From contig NZ_AUJE01000005.1 in assembly GCF_000424065.1 (NCBI RefSeq), positions 62,001 through 126,000 of the forward strand: a stretch of 64,000 bases of DNA. Direction: 5' to 3'. The stretch's first letter is position 1. Each line of letters begins with the position of its first letter. The notes under the pieces are model-generated. The model was not told where the DNA came from. It ran no database searches and worked only from the letters and a program-made list of their open reading frames with translations. Shown piece by piece: positions 49,501-56,026 of the stretch. Position numbers and translations under genes: made by a program. Origin of the DNA: Selenomonas ruminantium subsp. ruminantium ATCC 12561. Lineage in GTDB: Bacteria; Bacillota; Negativicutes; Selenomonadales; Selenomonadaceae.

Positions 49501-52266
49501 ATTAATGGTCAACAGTATACCGAAAATTCTTATCAATTGAACAGTACGGAGCAGACTCCTGAGCGTTATGTTTTGCGATGGACCTTATCGGCGGCGCCTA
49601 TTAGGAATACACAGTCTTTTAAGTATCAAGTAATAGATAAAGCGCATAAACAAACAATGCAGAATTTTAGCAAGGAGCGTGCATTGCGCCGCTTTGAGGA
49701 TGCTTGTCTTTTCATGGCAAATGACTTGTTTACCGATAAGGAATTTAAAAAGTTACAGTTCTCGTATACGAGTGATGTTGACAGCGTAAAATCCATAGTT
49801 TCCAATTATTTGATTAGCAAACAGTATTTTCACCCTGCAACAAACTGGGCTCCACAGGTGATGTGGACATACGCGGACAAAACAATATCATCAACGAATC
49901 CTTCCGATCCCCAGGCTAAGATAGACAAAGGAGCTTTGTGGTTCCCGGATTGGTATATCTATCAATATAATCGGGACTATAAGTTATCGCCTACGGTTTT
50001 GACGCAAATCAATTTTGATAAGCCCATCACTACAGGACTGGTAACGCCAACCGCTGGTAATATCATCGTGAGAGGCGGCGGCAATATAATACTGACAGGA
50101 GATATCAGGACTGCAGTTAAAGGAGGGACGAATTTTGGCAGAGTCGATATCGATTCAAATCGTGGAGCGGTTGATAACCATGATGTGCGGATAACTGCTG
50201 ATGATCTCATTGTGTATGGCTATAAAGGCGTGAATTTGAATATTGCTGGCAAGACGAGGCTTAGTGCCATGGCACGTCAAGGTGATATAATCATCAATTC
50301 GGATGACAGCTTACAACTTGATACCATAAAAATTAGAGATGATGAAAAAATGGTGAAACTGTCAGCACGGGGCGATATTACCATGGAGGACAAAGGAGAG
50401 ATTTCAGCACAATTTCTTAATCTCGTAAGCAAGGAAGGCAGTATTGGTTCCAGGGATAAATTTGTGACAACCTATAATACGTCAACAAATTATGTTGACG
50501 CAGAAGCTAAGGGGGATATCTATATTGAAGAAATAAATGGCAATTTGGGTGTAGGTACAATCAAGAGCAGTAGTGGTGACGTGACCTTGTCTGCTAAACA
50601 GAGAAATATTGTGGATGCCAAAGGTTTGGGCATAAAATTTTCTGACAGTCAGAAGAAGGTAAATAGCTGGCTGGAATTGGGACTGATTAGTGACAAGGAT
50701 TCGGATGACAGCATGACAGCTGCGGCCGCGGCAGAAAAAGCGGAACGCCTTGTCGGTCTTGAAGGCAGGCTTCGGACACTGGGCGCCGATAATCGCCGAC
50801 TGTTGGCAGACTACATTGGCATTGCCAAGGAATTTGCTAAAGATTCCTCGGTGTTGGCACGTAAGGCAGCTTTTGAAAAACAGGCACAGAACATCAATGA
50901 CGATGCCGAATATACGCGCTTGTTTAACCAATATCGGGCAGAACAGCTCAACTGGTTTGCCAAGGACTATCAAGGTCTTAGCGAAGCAGAGCGGGCGGCA
51001 ATCATGGATTATGGCCTGTTAGCAGCCAGCAATGACTATGGTTTTTCCAAGAATCAGCTGCTCTACGCTATCCAAAGTGATATCGTCAACAGTGTGCCGG
51101 GACAGACGGCAGTGATTCCCAGTCCCAATATCCAGGCGAAGAATGTCACACTCCTGGCAAAAGATGATATCGGCTATAAGTCGCGTAGGGTGAACATTCA
51201 GGCAGCCGATCTCACCAAGGTGGGTAATCTGAAACTTTTGGCATCGGCAAAAGCTGGTGACCTTACCTGGAATGAAGATGGCAGTGTAGATGTGCGGCAG
51301 CGTATTCCGGTAAGTCTGGACTTGCGTGATGGTGGTACCATAACGCTAAGTAAGAAGACGAATAATATCTTCTTGGCCGGTACAGAAAATACGACCTTTA
51401 ACTTCACCAGTGGTTTTGGCCGTGAGGAATCGGATATTGTGCTTATGGCGGGCAATGGTATTTACCTGCCCAAGAATGAAGCAGACCGGATCTATGCGAA
51501 AGACCTGACCATTTATGCAGGTCGTGGCAATATTGGCAGTCTGGATAATTATCTGCGCACGAAGGCAGCAGGTGCCTTGGAGGCCAATGCAGGTGGTTCC
51601 ATCTTCCTGGATAACCTGGGAGATTTGAGTATTGTTTCTGCTGTCACGGGGGCAGACCGCCGTCCGGTATTGGTAGGCGTAAACAAGAGTCAGCCAATTG
51701 CATCTGGAGAAGCAAGCGGCTTATTCATGAACAACTCTGGTAATCTTTATATGAGTACAGAGCGTGGCAAGGATATGGGCTATCTGTTGGGCAGTTCCGT
51801 AAATCTCAAGGCATTCAGTCTGGGCAAACAAGAGGTTCCTTTACGTATCTATACGAATGGCGGTGTATTGAATTTGGAAGCTCGTGATGCTTATCTTGAA
51901 GGAGTAGGAACAGGAGATCCATTGCAGATTAACCGCTATATTGTCAATAATCTTACGTTGAAGAATCCGGAGCAGTTTATTTGGAGCCTTGACCGTAGTG
52001 ATGCGCTTTATAAGGATATTTATGAATTCTATGGGATTGATTGGCAAGGATACCCGTTGAATTATGACGCGTTCTATCAGTCCGTACAGAGGCGCAAAAC
52101 TGTGAAAAATCTGGACTTTGAAGACCTGGAACTTGAAGATCTGGACCTTGAAGATCTGGACCTTGAAGATATTGTACGCAGTAAACAGGAGACGGGAGCA
52201 CATTCGCAGAATTTGGTTATTCTCAAAGATGCTGAAAATGTAAAAATCGCAGAAAATCAGCAATAG
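37504..52266 (+). CDS. Giant filamentous adhesin, TpsA of a two-partner secretion system (LktA-like)
   Basis: A 4920-residue exoprotein. A signal peptide (about 1-31, ending NVGQA) is followed by a TPS secretion domain (about 32-300) with FNLSQGNIANLFF, DIAGIVNAV and LRFISPKGIAV, the hallmark of filamentous haemagglutinin proteins. The body is an extended series of beta-helix-like repeats rich in Gly, Ala, Asn and Val. A Lys-Asp tract and an E/K/A-rich segment lie at about 640-735. A predicted helical stretch (about 4400-4530) and four LDLED-type pentapeptides (4870-4889) sit near the end. I noticed only two Cys residues, as usual for exported fibres. It resembles leukotoxin LktA family adhesins of Fusobacterium and Negativicutes. 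The transporter gene follows directly. Expected to act at the cell surface in attachment; the receptor is unknown. Confidence 0.9.
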   Translation: MSMYRKWAKRRNAILSVALFGMLALPNVGQATNITKHDAANKGTIKTAGNVHNVFADRVVGNTAINHFKNFNLSQGNIANLFFGKSVDSATAARLFNFVDNKVDIAGIVNAVQNNKIGGDLRFISPKGIAVSSTGVINAGQVGMVVPTDKYYKELLGNDKLLTSADLLSAKSIQNGEVPLNLTGTITVAGHINTVGGMTLAAANIELKDGALLNSQKLIDYKDIVNVKDGSVKAGIGSGTDLTLQRDKESGDIVLAAVADSKNTAEEGGLSGKLNNKLDGTGVNVFRIANWDISKPIGASIKMAKEAKIDADSNVVMAAKALSNNVKPEKPKDQKKQDEKAKAELEKKTKEAIQNTKTLLGLNAGIELAGKITGKTVNVTATTKDDYQFDKDMAKEIKATNLLQEYIKISGAYMMHKDTANVAIGKDAQIKATGDDIAGKPDKDGKTPAPTPAISVLASSELNAKLASEGKVEGKKNQLLAATFSYYKNNASLTVAGLLKAEAGSVSAVSNAKTNISATSSNLASKEDTSHLNFVGNVVIGSTNSQNQLNAGATLDAGKNVSVASTLNNSLTVKAENSIKESGLGGSALNFVNTSENAQVSDSAAIKAGGNIEVKAAETNTLQQITANNGTAKVEAAKEEDKDKDKDKDKDKNKDTGTEAAQPEAKDAEDDLGLDVLFNDANEATQEAEKEKEEKAAEADKAADADKENTEKKDDKKSETSQTKASALDKASQYVTVGASVNVVLGDSKAGVSINKGAKLNAGDKGALTISAVQSNPDVQVGSLATSAAGSDGKAKTALINAAVSVTDVTTDASVVIAGSDDDKPVSLTGSNITLKAEANSSHGRLDKLVADIKAINDVKNSLLSFFKGDKWKEPRQHVSDFFAAVGNLTNIIKDPTAAQTLVNRGKTLYEDLNTYAKELEGDGIKIAKTLEALDNLTNPAKIANYYVDSSTSSNLVKNREKNTSDKGSVASVSVAGAVNVVNSDDHARVLVGRQAQINTAGDLTINSGVNKSDIAMNGHLKPSGAASTAIGAVVNVFNSRADSVLAVADKAQLTGNNVTLTGKNDINHYILNGGSGSPANNSNKTGDNDTVADTKALQGTVSYVGGESVTLVSVDNGAKIEATGKVSKADSQKKIDAAWEKLSADEKKKQKKAEAKESGVLNITAQNDSRVLNIAGGLAYGNGSMGIGASVAITNFDVKTLSAVSDNNIGSKDEIGSLARTLSVGGGTNLKAADYFGSAGAKAGAINAHSLSMNAKADGYIHSVSVAGGVIEQTDNGKSGGALANFASNINGASGKFTSFKDSYQTYFKPDEKQDKGSVFSRTMDRFKQSQKKKDKKETGVANMTGGQTMPSFTFAGAGSVSVNLSANQTKSILQDANVTLRSNGADMAAFVNKAADSLFFGSWSGGAALSFQNIKLKKNTSDSATTVGISGAVAVNSVTSDVLAQVKNSKIQENNNEQKGSFVNTAEKKGALFAGGVGLAVSQARKNSYNFTGAASTSVNKGSSNVDAQVVGVTAKTKNITNKAMDTDTQVTGGVNLSIAAGGNGAASAGGTVAVALLENHVNAMLDGGNYDALGNLRNEAIASLTQVGGAVGVSVAAPKGGKSYGFQGVAAYNNLKNITQAVARNATVCADAVQNLAQDQATDNTSDYKKYNAALKQTDVDVEGDSYTKQLEQKNNNDTKAINEDLAKKAAYGNKIITAAVGLASSKNGSGLASMAISDVDNDFTAKIEGGNFVVNNAAQDALKVRAFSNTLDVNTAAGAAAAKSGFGAAGSLSLQLTDNDVTAGVEKVKDLSAKGISVESGTGASEINVAGQVSVTSGAAFGLAMAYNLLENDTNAYIKDSEINSNSQNFAAGKGNLAVKADSKASVYAVGAGVGISKGLGVNGASAINRGHNSTAVVMENTKANNIAKADITAADTSKKLAVVGNVQGSGTAAIGGAFVYNDIGGNDERQKTKAAVRNSTLNGIENQNGDLMVTAKDDSTLTTVGVGVGLSTGVAAVQGVAALTSIQKDVGASIESSNIGSDKRRFAVTTAADTKDNLRTVAAVLSASKNAAIGAGLVMNTDKAVTSAQVSGGKLYTTGFTVDAKGLSTINNIAAGGGVAAQGAGIVGSVAINDIQTKNRAVLSGGTEVDASGDSVLIAARGDENIKNIVGVLAAAGQGAGVGAAVAKNTITSENFAAVEGANTKVTTSGAKDRKVKDKLNNADQAIVGKLASADKDKDNKSSAADGEKILDAAANLADLRGESTYKGIAVSASGTHTIKSLLVNAGVAGQGAAVNGTFNVNEIGGSTKALVDKARLSTDADANIVARDYTNSYGLVGTVSAAGQGVGAGMGSDSQTITRETTALLMGTKHPHDDVYARSLNVEAVGWQGSASHAAGIGFAGMGAGLINGTGVYDLRSQTNASVKNAKLSLWGNFDVLADHHGKIYSDIYSLGVAGAGVGVGTGVAVVKEDSRVKAEMEGTEAGFQVRGANNQNQAAVKALNDTRLTYELYNIGGGGIGGLAGSIGVANVTGDVTARVANSSMKAVSIGTLGYDRLDPVKIEVLAQNKLGFNNTAFTGALGLGAGVGVGVVINTLDSRTAAVLDNADLKAGEIDIQAKDERNIEQSAYNASAGSVGASANVMITNVGQKLADRYESAANKGKEADGSQVNTSDLLNRANQATKGNQLNSSTTDGRTGSSTAAAADRGGKSGSGVSLTVKGSKLISNTGNIVLDSGVLNNVRQENKSVAIGGAAINGAVGILNNASRSALDVNDTKVESAQDIKINNELSGKNELKIRQGAAALSGAAGIAYAGLNSKTEVTTVLDDDILRARRGTSLNNMDNISSKLDAVGVTLSAGKAGSALLAENSGTGKNAVIIKKSGLVSDNEIGIDVYAQSMPQVELSAIAASGSLAFSGTGLSARAGYTGSATVDIKDSGLRSPMLDIAATNTPQVRTKVGSSAASMISAMSATNVDNTLGTKENYAKTALNVDNSTLMARETTLRSSWNPKQNLELLSLNAGSATIGVTVGNMSSYGTSDVYVGRAAYQQDGSLLAIGQGIIEQSGLVGGMTAGGFASGSNLLNANRDVKTNVYLDGYSDTSDKLKNVVASASNFLTQDFKAVGYGAGFATISPWTAVINDNESRAANVTLGGTWNLSGTMTALAQNVDNEANLTVDGKNAAAIGLSAVSLAHNTDNAAKVVLNPGINVTSTDAQMYYAANEIAVNELVDAAGYGGVNGSGSRLDNKASYQASIETGKTGNGTSNFTVNGTYAGITMNADTRGSIKARNQLEAGGATSLIKAQSNHNLTYDDAVKLKNANLKAAGSTSDINLAASDNTTLDLVTVANIQGGLGGTATTVNDSVLRRNNNVLLDGSSIFSGRDASLSAGADSEGEMGELNMHLLADVYNRTAIPVKTKPSYTNSMTQANQVNIGRGSKLEGVRNIHLKANSGKESIVESAYVYTTYTSKLNSNLITVMPQDKNTREQQSNFITVDGSLLAGLYNALELEITGKAEDGSIKGNVIKGREWFNPQGITFGKQQTVANPYLKEYNELKLAEQQVAAKEKDDIKQSYKTELANLYALMEKQGFAIRKGNQYKVLPEAKVAAVTLPAIMVSGGNITLSTPSVKGSGAIKAQGADSIVIRDKSNGRLVVNDLTLATAGGQVLLNGSDYTAANVQSAKNSQSPVISIQKTGGNGVGADLHIQGNIANNTGKVQMANQVGDILTTGQVSSAYATEISAPNGSYRQATTGSYQVVGMDPLVPYTFGSELYAQELYRYFVEKYIVEFNKGGSAQIVKYLEDYNDYLTSTAQDVFNRMKKTAAGRAEVQRILGGYYDQNASQLSAQAKEHLKTKYTSPSPEGSIVAGGDVSIAAKNIIVNGLIQSGYNVYRTDIDAAKVEALEKKVDNKKKLTDSDVLGNRAFLVNKTDSAQLWNSDESVFEGVINTYYNPYTGHLLTADTYVKGGNIHLKGNLFSSIAGTGRILSAKGAANITVDAGKLNKDIYVGSITNNYREGNIFINGQQYTENSYQLNSTEQTPERYVLRWTLSAAPIRNTQSFKYQVIDKAHKQTMQNFSKERALRRFEDACLFMANDLFTDKEFKKLQFSYTSDVDSVKSIVSNYLISKQYFHPATNWAPQVMWTYADKTISSTNPSDPQAKIDKGALWFPDWYIYQYNRDYKLSPTVLTQINFDKPITTGLVTPTAGNIIVRGGGNIILTGDIRTAVKGGTNFGRVDIDSNRGAVDNHDVRITADDLIVYGYKGVNLNIAGKTRLSAMARQGDIIINSDDSLQLDTIKIRDDEKMVKLSARGDITMEDKGEISAQFLNLVSKEGSIGSRDKFVTTYNTSTNYVDAEAKGDIYIEEINGNLGVGTIKSSSGDVTLSAKQRNIVDAKGLGIKFSDSQKKVNSWLELGLISDKDSDDSMTAAAAAEKAERLVGLEGRLRTLGADNRRLLADYIGIAKEFAKDSSVLARKAAFEKQAQNINDDAEYTRLFNQYRAEQLNWFAKDYQGLSEAERAAIMDYGLLAASNDYGFSKNQLLYAIQSDIVNSVPGQTAVIPSPNIQAKNVTLLAKDDIGYKSRRVNIQAADLTKVGNLKLLASAKAGDLTWNEDGSVDVRQRIPVSLDLRDGGTITLSKKTNNIFLAGTENTTFNFTSGFGREESDIVLMAGNGIYLPKNEADRIYAKDLTIYAGRGNIGSLDNYLRTKAAGALEANAGGSIFLDNLGDLSIVSAVTGADRRPVLVGVNKSQPIASGEASGLFMNNSGNLYMSTERGKDMGYLLGSSVNLKAFSLGKQEVPLRIYTNGGVLNLEARDAYLEGVGTGDPLQINRYIVNNLTLKNPEQFIWSLDRSDALYKDIYEFYGIDWQGYPLNYDAFYQSVQRRKTVKNLDFEDLELEDLDLEDLDLEDIVRSKQETGAHSQNLVILKDAENVKIAENQQ
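39424..39468 (+). repeat. Asp-Lys codon repeat inside tpsA
   Basis: An imperfect GAT/GAC-AAG/AAA hexamer repeat encodes alternating Asp-Lys (residues 641-655). It lies at the edge of a highly charged segment and is likely length-variable. Confidence 0.85.
52111..52170 (+). repeat. Four 15-bp tandem repeats at the end of tpsA
   Basis: Units based on CTGGACCTTGAAGAT; the last two copies are identical, and the first two differ at a few bases. They encode LDFED, LELED, LDLED, LDLED (residues 4870-4889), an acidic C-terminal stretch just before the stop. Confidence 0.9.
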
Positions 52267-52296
52267 ATAATGGAGTTTATCAGGATAACGGCATGG

Positions 52297-52330
52297 AGCT
52301 GTCACAGGGACATTTCTTCATGTGACAGCT
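52297..52330 (+). terminator. Hairpin between tpsA and tpsB
   Basis: Perfect 10-bp stem AGCTGTCACA (52297-52306) / TGTGACAGCT (52321-52330) with a 14-base loop. There is no real T run, so it may cause pausing, partial termination or mRNA processing rather than full termination. Confidence 0.6.
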
Positions 52331-52359
52331 CATTTGTCGTGTTAGAAAGAGGGATGAAA

Positions 52360-54024
52360 ATGCGTAGAAAAAGTATTGAGGGGAAATGTCTGTCTGGGGT
52401 GGCTTTTGCCGCGGTATTTTTGCCCACGGTTTGTTTGGCTGCACCGGCAATGCCGGATAGTGCAGGCACGCAGATAAGCCGTGACCGGGAGATTTTGGAA
52501 AGAGAACGTTTGCGCCAGCAGATTGAGGATGATCAGGAGCGGGCAAAAGAGGAAAAGGTTACGGACAAGCAGGATAAGGAGGGAACGGCTGCACAAAGCG
52601 AGAATATTCACTTTCGGTTGGAACAGCTTACAAAGGATGATTCGGATATTTTAACGGCCGAAAAATTTAATGCGCTGGTAGCCTCCTATTTGGGTAAGGA
52701 CGTGACCATTGAGGATTTAACGGCTTTGGTGAATAAAATCAATGAATATTATTCCCGAGAAGGCTATATCACTTGTCGTGCGTACCTGAAGCCACAGACG
52801 ATAACGGATGGTACCGTACACATCAGCCTGAGTGAAGGACGGACAGGCAAGGTGACATTGACGGGCAACAATAGCACGCATGCGGAATATGTTCATTCCC
52901 GTCTGCATCTTAAGCCGGGAAAGGTGCAAAACATCAATGAACTCAATAAGGATTTGGCCTTCTTTAATGGTACAAATGATGCGCAGCTGAAGATTACGCT
53001 GCAGGCAGGTGAAGAACCGGGAACAACGGATTATGCTTTGGTGTTAAAAGAACCGCCGCGGATGGATATGACCTTATACGTTAATAATGACGGGCAGGAA
53101 AGTACCGGAAGATGGCAGACAGGTTTTTTCTTCCGGTATCGGAGCATAACCAAGAATCAGGATGACTTTACGATTGGTGGTCTGCGTTCGACAGGAATGG
53201 ATTCGATAAATTTCCGTTATGATATTCCTACCTCGCCAAAGGGGCCAAAGATTTCTTTGGATTATAGTACCAATGGTACCAAAACGGTGAATGGGCCTTG
53301 GAAAGATCTGTTAAAAGGCCATGCCTCGAGTTTTGGCGTGACACTCACCCAGCCGATTGCGGTCAATTATACCAATCGTTCAGAAGCAAGCCTTGGCTAT
53401 CGCCATCAGACGTCAACGAATACGCTTTTGAATTTTCGCGATCTCGTGAATTACAGCGTGGATGGGATTACAGCTGCCTTTGCCCAGACCAATTATAGCC
53501 GCAGTTCGGTGTACTATCAGCGTTATGCCTATACGTTTGACCGCTGGAAAGATAATGTGGGAGCTGCAGATAAGACCGTCAGTCTGGGAAAAATAAATGC
53601 ATTCTATCATCATCGCTTCGGCGGCGGACAGACGCTTTTTACGAGCTTGAATCTCCAGTGGGCGCCATCGAAAGAACTTCCGTCATCAGAAAAATTTAAT
53701 ATTGGGGGGGCAGGAACTATTCGTGGTTATGAAGAAAATCTACTTAGTGGTACAGGAGGTATTGTTCTTTCCGCAGAGTATAGTGTGCCTTTGGAAAAAC
53801 GTGGTATGTGGCAGTTGTTTGGCTTTTTGGACGGCGGCAAGGTTTATGGTGCGGATGACTATGTAAAAGATGAAGCGCTTTTAAGTACAGGTTTGGGTAT
53901 CCGCTATCAATGGCGGAAAAATATTTCTGCATCGCTGACGATAGGCTTCCCACTGAAGCGAGAAATCAATGGGACAGAGTGCGATAGAAGCAGAATTCAT
54001 TTTACCTGCGTGGGCAGATTCTGA
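52360..54024 (+). CDS. TpsB outer-membrane transporter (ShlB/FhaC family)
   Basis: A 554-residue outer-membrane protein that exports the adjacent TpsA. A signal peptide (about 1-28, ending CLAAPA) and a charged helix/linker rich in Arg, Glu and Lys come first. POTRA domains (about 85-200) follow, with YYSREGYITCRAYLKPQ, then a 16-strand beta-barrel. The barrel holds GGAGTIRGYEENLLSG, equivalent to the conserved VRGY loop motif of Omp85/TpsB proteins, and the chain ends in Phe. The ATG at 52360 is six bases from AGAGGG; the frame stays open further upstream without a ribosome site. The gene order tpsA-tpsB is on one strand. Confidence 0.93.
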   Translation: MRRKSIEGKCLSGVAFAAVFLPTVCLAAPAMPDSAGTQISRDREILERERLRQQIEDDQERAKEEKVTDKQDKEGTAAQSENIHFRLEQLTKDDSDILTAEKFNALVASYLGKDVTIEDLTALVNKINEYYSREGYITCRAYLKPQTITDGTVHISLSEGRTGKVTLTGNNSTHAEYVHSRLHLKPGKVQNINELNKDLAFFNGTNDAQLKITLQAGEEPGTTDYALVLKEPPRMDMTLYVNNDGQESTGRWQTGFFFRYRSITKNQDDFTIGGLRSTGMDSINFRYDIPTSPKGPKISLDYSTNGTKTVNGPWKDLLKGHASSFGVTLTQPIAVNYTNRSEASLGYRHQTSTNTLLNFRDLVNYSVDGITAAFAQTNYSRSSVYYQRYAYTFDRWKDNVGAADKTVSLGKINAFYHHRFGGGQTLFTSLNLQWAPSKELPSSEKFNIGGAGTIRGYEENLLSGTGGIVLSAEYSVPLEKRGMWQLFGFLDGGKVYGADDYVKDEALLSTGLGIRYQWRKNISASLTIGFPLKREINGTECDRSRIHFTCVGRF

Positions 54025-54139
54025 TGCTTATTACAGATGCTGGTGAGATGGTGCCGGAATAATAAGGGAACTCTGACGGGCATCTGTGGGCAATGATTTA
54101 TGGGAAATGGGTATGCGTATTGGCAAAGGAGGAAATGGT

Positions 54140-55084
54140 ATGCGTAAGTGGTTGAAGCTTGGCGGACGTGCGCTTTTAGGGGCAGTGGTTTGTGGTTTTT
54201 CGTATATTGCTCCGGTATCGGCTATGGACGATATGGCGGCTTTTCGGGAAGCTATTACGATGCCTGCACAGACGAAGAACGATGGGTATATTCTGCGTGA
54301 AAGCATTAATTTCTTTGTACCTATCGGTCATGCGAAACTTGAGTTTATTGCGCAGACAAAAGAGGATAGTGCCCGTATGTCTGGCGCTTTGGACGTTCTG
54401 CTGAACGATGAGGAAGGGGGGACGCTTACCGACCAGATTCCGTTCTACATCGATCAGAATAAAAAGGATATGACCATCTACTATAAGATGGGAAAAGAAT
54501 GGGAAAAATTCCATGCACCAAGTTTGGCTGCGGTTTTGGCTGATGTTATTGCCACACCCACCAGTACGGATATTGAAAAGGAAATTTCCTTTGTCAAAGA
54601 TGTTAAGGTACTGCGGGAATCGGATACCCAGCGTACGATGTTCGTAAGACTCGATAGTGACAAGGTGGCAGATGCTATTCGGGAATATAGCGAGGAAAAT
54701 CCGGCGGATAAGGGGACGGCTGATGATCGGGAAATGCAGGGCCACTTTATGCAGTGGCTTGATACAGGCGTCCGCAAAGCCGATATCTGGTATATGTGGA
54801 CTGTTGACAAGAACAGCTGGCAGACCATTACCCAGAGCCTGGATCTGACGGGCGTAGTTCGGGAAACGGCGAAAGCCGCCATGGATGACAAATCAGAGCA
54901 CTGGAGTCCCTATGCAGAGGAATTGCTGTCCTTCGTTGCTTATTACAGCGATATGAAGGAATATACGGTATTCCTGAATCAAAAAGCCGAGAAGAAACTG
55001 GAACTGCCGAAGGAAGCAAAGAAGGCTAAGCTGGTGGAGGACATGATAGTAGATATGCCAGCTAAGGCTGGCAGTCTGCGTTGA
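54140..55084 (+). CDS. Secreted protein of unknown function, tpsB-linked
   Basis: A 314-residue protein with a clear signal peptide (MRKWLKLGGRALLGAVVCGF, cleavage after about residue 28, PVSA). No lipobox Cys. The mature part alternates charged beta-like segments and has three Trp-containing motifs (YKMGKEWEKF, ADIWYMWTVDKNSWQ). The pattern of surface-binding strands is vaguely like LolA/LppX-type proteins, but I cannot assign a family. The ATG at 54140 has AAAGGAGG seven bases upstream. It follows tpsB by 115 bases and precedes another exported protein by 14 bases, so a role with the adhesin is possible. Confidence 0.7.
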   Translation: MRKWLKLGGRALLGAVVCGFSYIAPVSAMDDMAAFREAITMPAQTKNDGYILRESINFFVPIGHAKLEFIAQTKEDSARMSGALDVLLNDEEGGTLTDQIPFYIDQNKKDMTIYYKMGKEWEKFHAPSLAAVLADVIATPTSTDIEKEISFVKDVKVLRESDTQRTMFVRLDSDKVADAIREYSEENPADKGTADDREMQGHFMQWLDTGVRKADIWYMWTVDKNSWQTITQSLDLTGVVRETAKAAMDDKSEHWSPYAEELLSFVAYYSDMKEYTVFLNQKAEKKLELPKEAKKAKLVEDMIVDMPAKAGSLR

Positions 55085-55098
55085 AAGGCGGTGCTGGC

Positions 55099-55824
55099 AT
55101 GATGGCAGTCAAAACCTCTGAAAAACGTTTTTGGCCATATATGATGTTGTTTTATCTGTTGGCATTTTTTGTGTTGTCCGGAACGGCTTCAGCGCATGTT
55201 GAGCAATGGTCGGAGCCGGGGTATAATTTCAAGAATGTCCAAAAATTATTGGTCTATGACCTGGATACATCTGCTGTAGATTTGGAATCGGATATCGCCG
55301 AAAAAAATTTCCAAAATGATTATTGGGAGCAGGCTAAAAAGCAGAAAATGACGGTGCTGACGGAGCAGCGTGCAGCCAACCAGATTTCGCTTTTGGAGTA
55401 TAAGGATATTGACCAGTTAAGGGAGAAAGATCCGACAGCAGCTGAGGCCATGTGGAATAACAACCTGCCACGGGTAGTAGATGCCTATGCCAAGATGCAG
55501 TATTTGAAGTATGAATATACGTCCCGCGTAATTCCAGCTCATACGGAATGGCGTTCCCGTTATGTGCGTCGTACTTTTTATGACCGCGATGGCAACAAAC
55601 ACGAAGACCTTATCCCGGAAGAATATCCTGAATTTGTGCCAGAAAAAACAATCTGGACCCTTCATCAGCAGATTCGTTTTGATGTTTACGATGCCCAAAC
55701 AGGTAAGTGTATTTACTCACGGAATGAAAGCCGATCAGATGATTATGCCGGAGATGGCCGGGATATTTTTGTTAAAATTGTCAGGAACAGCTTTAAGGAT
55801 TTTGTGAAGAAATGCCAAAGATAG
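55099..55824 (+). CDS. Second secreted protein of unknown function
   Basis: A 241-residue protein with an N-terminal hydrophobic segment (about 12-34) ending in TASAHVEQW, a probable signal peptide. The mature part starts with a strand-like NVQKLLVYDLDTSAVDLESD, has many Tyr and Trp residues and a Tyr/Arg-rich middle (WRSRYVRRTFYDRDGNKHED), and ends basic. No family is recognised. The start is ATG 55099 or 55102; the TTG at 55081 overlaps the previous stop region. It ends the tps-linked group just before a terminator. Confidence 0.7.
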   Translation: MMAVKTSEKRFWPYMMLFYLLAFFVLSGTASAHVEQWSEPGYNFKNVQKLLVYDLDTSAVDLESDIAEKNFQNDYWEQAKKQKMTVLTEQRAANQISLLEYKDIDQLREKDPTAAEAMWNNNLPRVVDAYAKMQYLKYEYTSRVIPAHTEWRSRYVRRTFYDRDGNKHEDLIPEEYPEFVPEKTIWTLHQQIRFDVYDAQTGKCIYSRNESRSDDYAGDGRDIFVKIVRNSFKDFVKKCQR

Positions 55825-55860
55825 GACTTTAGAAAAGTGAAGAAAAATAACATATGGTAA

Positions 55861-55909
55861 CGAAAAAAGCAGAATGAATGCCGCAATAGCAAATGTTCTG
55901 CTTTTTTCG
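55861..55909. terminator. Bidirectional-type terminator closing the tps locus
   Basis: Perfect 14-bp stem CGAAAAAAGCAGAA (55861-55874) / TTCTGCTTTTTTCG (55896-55909) with the T run inside the right arm. Confidence 0.85.
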
Positions 55910-56026
55910 AAAATTATCCCCTGGGGGAGCTTGTGGTGTATAGTACCTGCATCTATAATGTATGATAAGAAAAATAGATGATAAATATAAACGATAATTA
56001 TTTGCAGGATAGGGAGAGTGAAAGCT

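Noticed and set aside
54043..54095. Inverted ACAGATGC / GCATCTGT pair between tpsB and the secreted protein gene
   Set aside because: Short arms, a loop of about 37 bases and no T run; chance pairing cannot be excluded.
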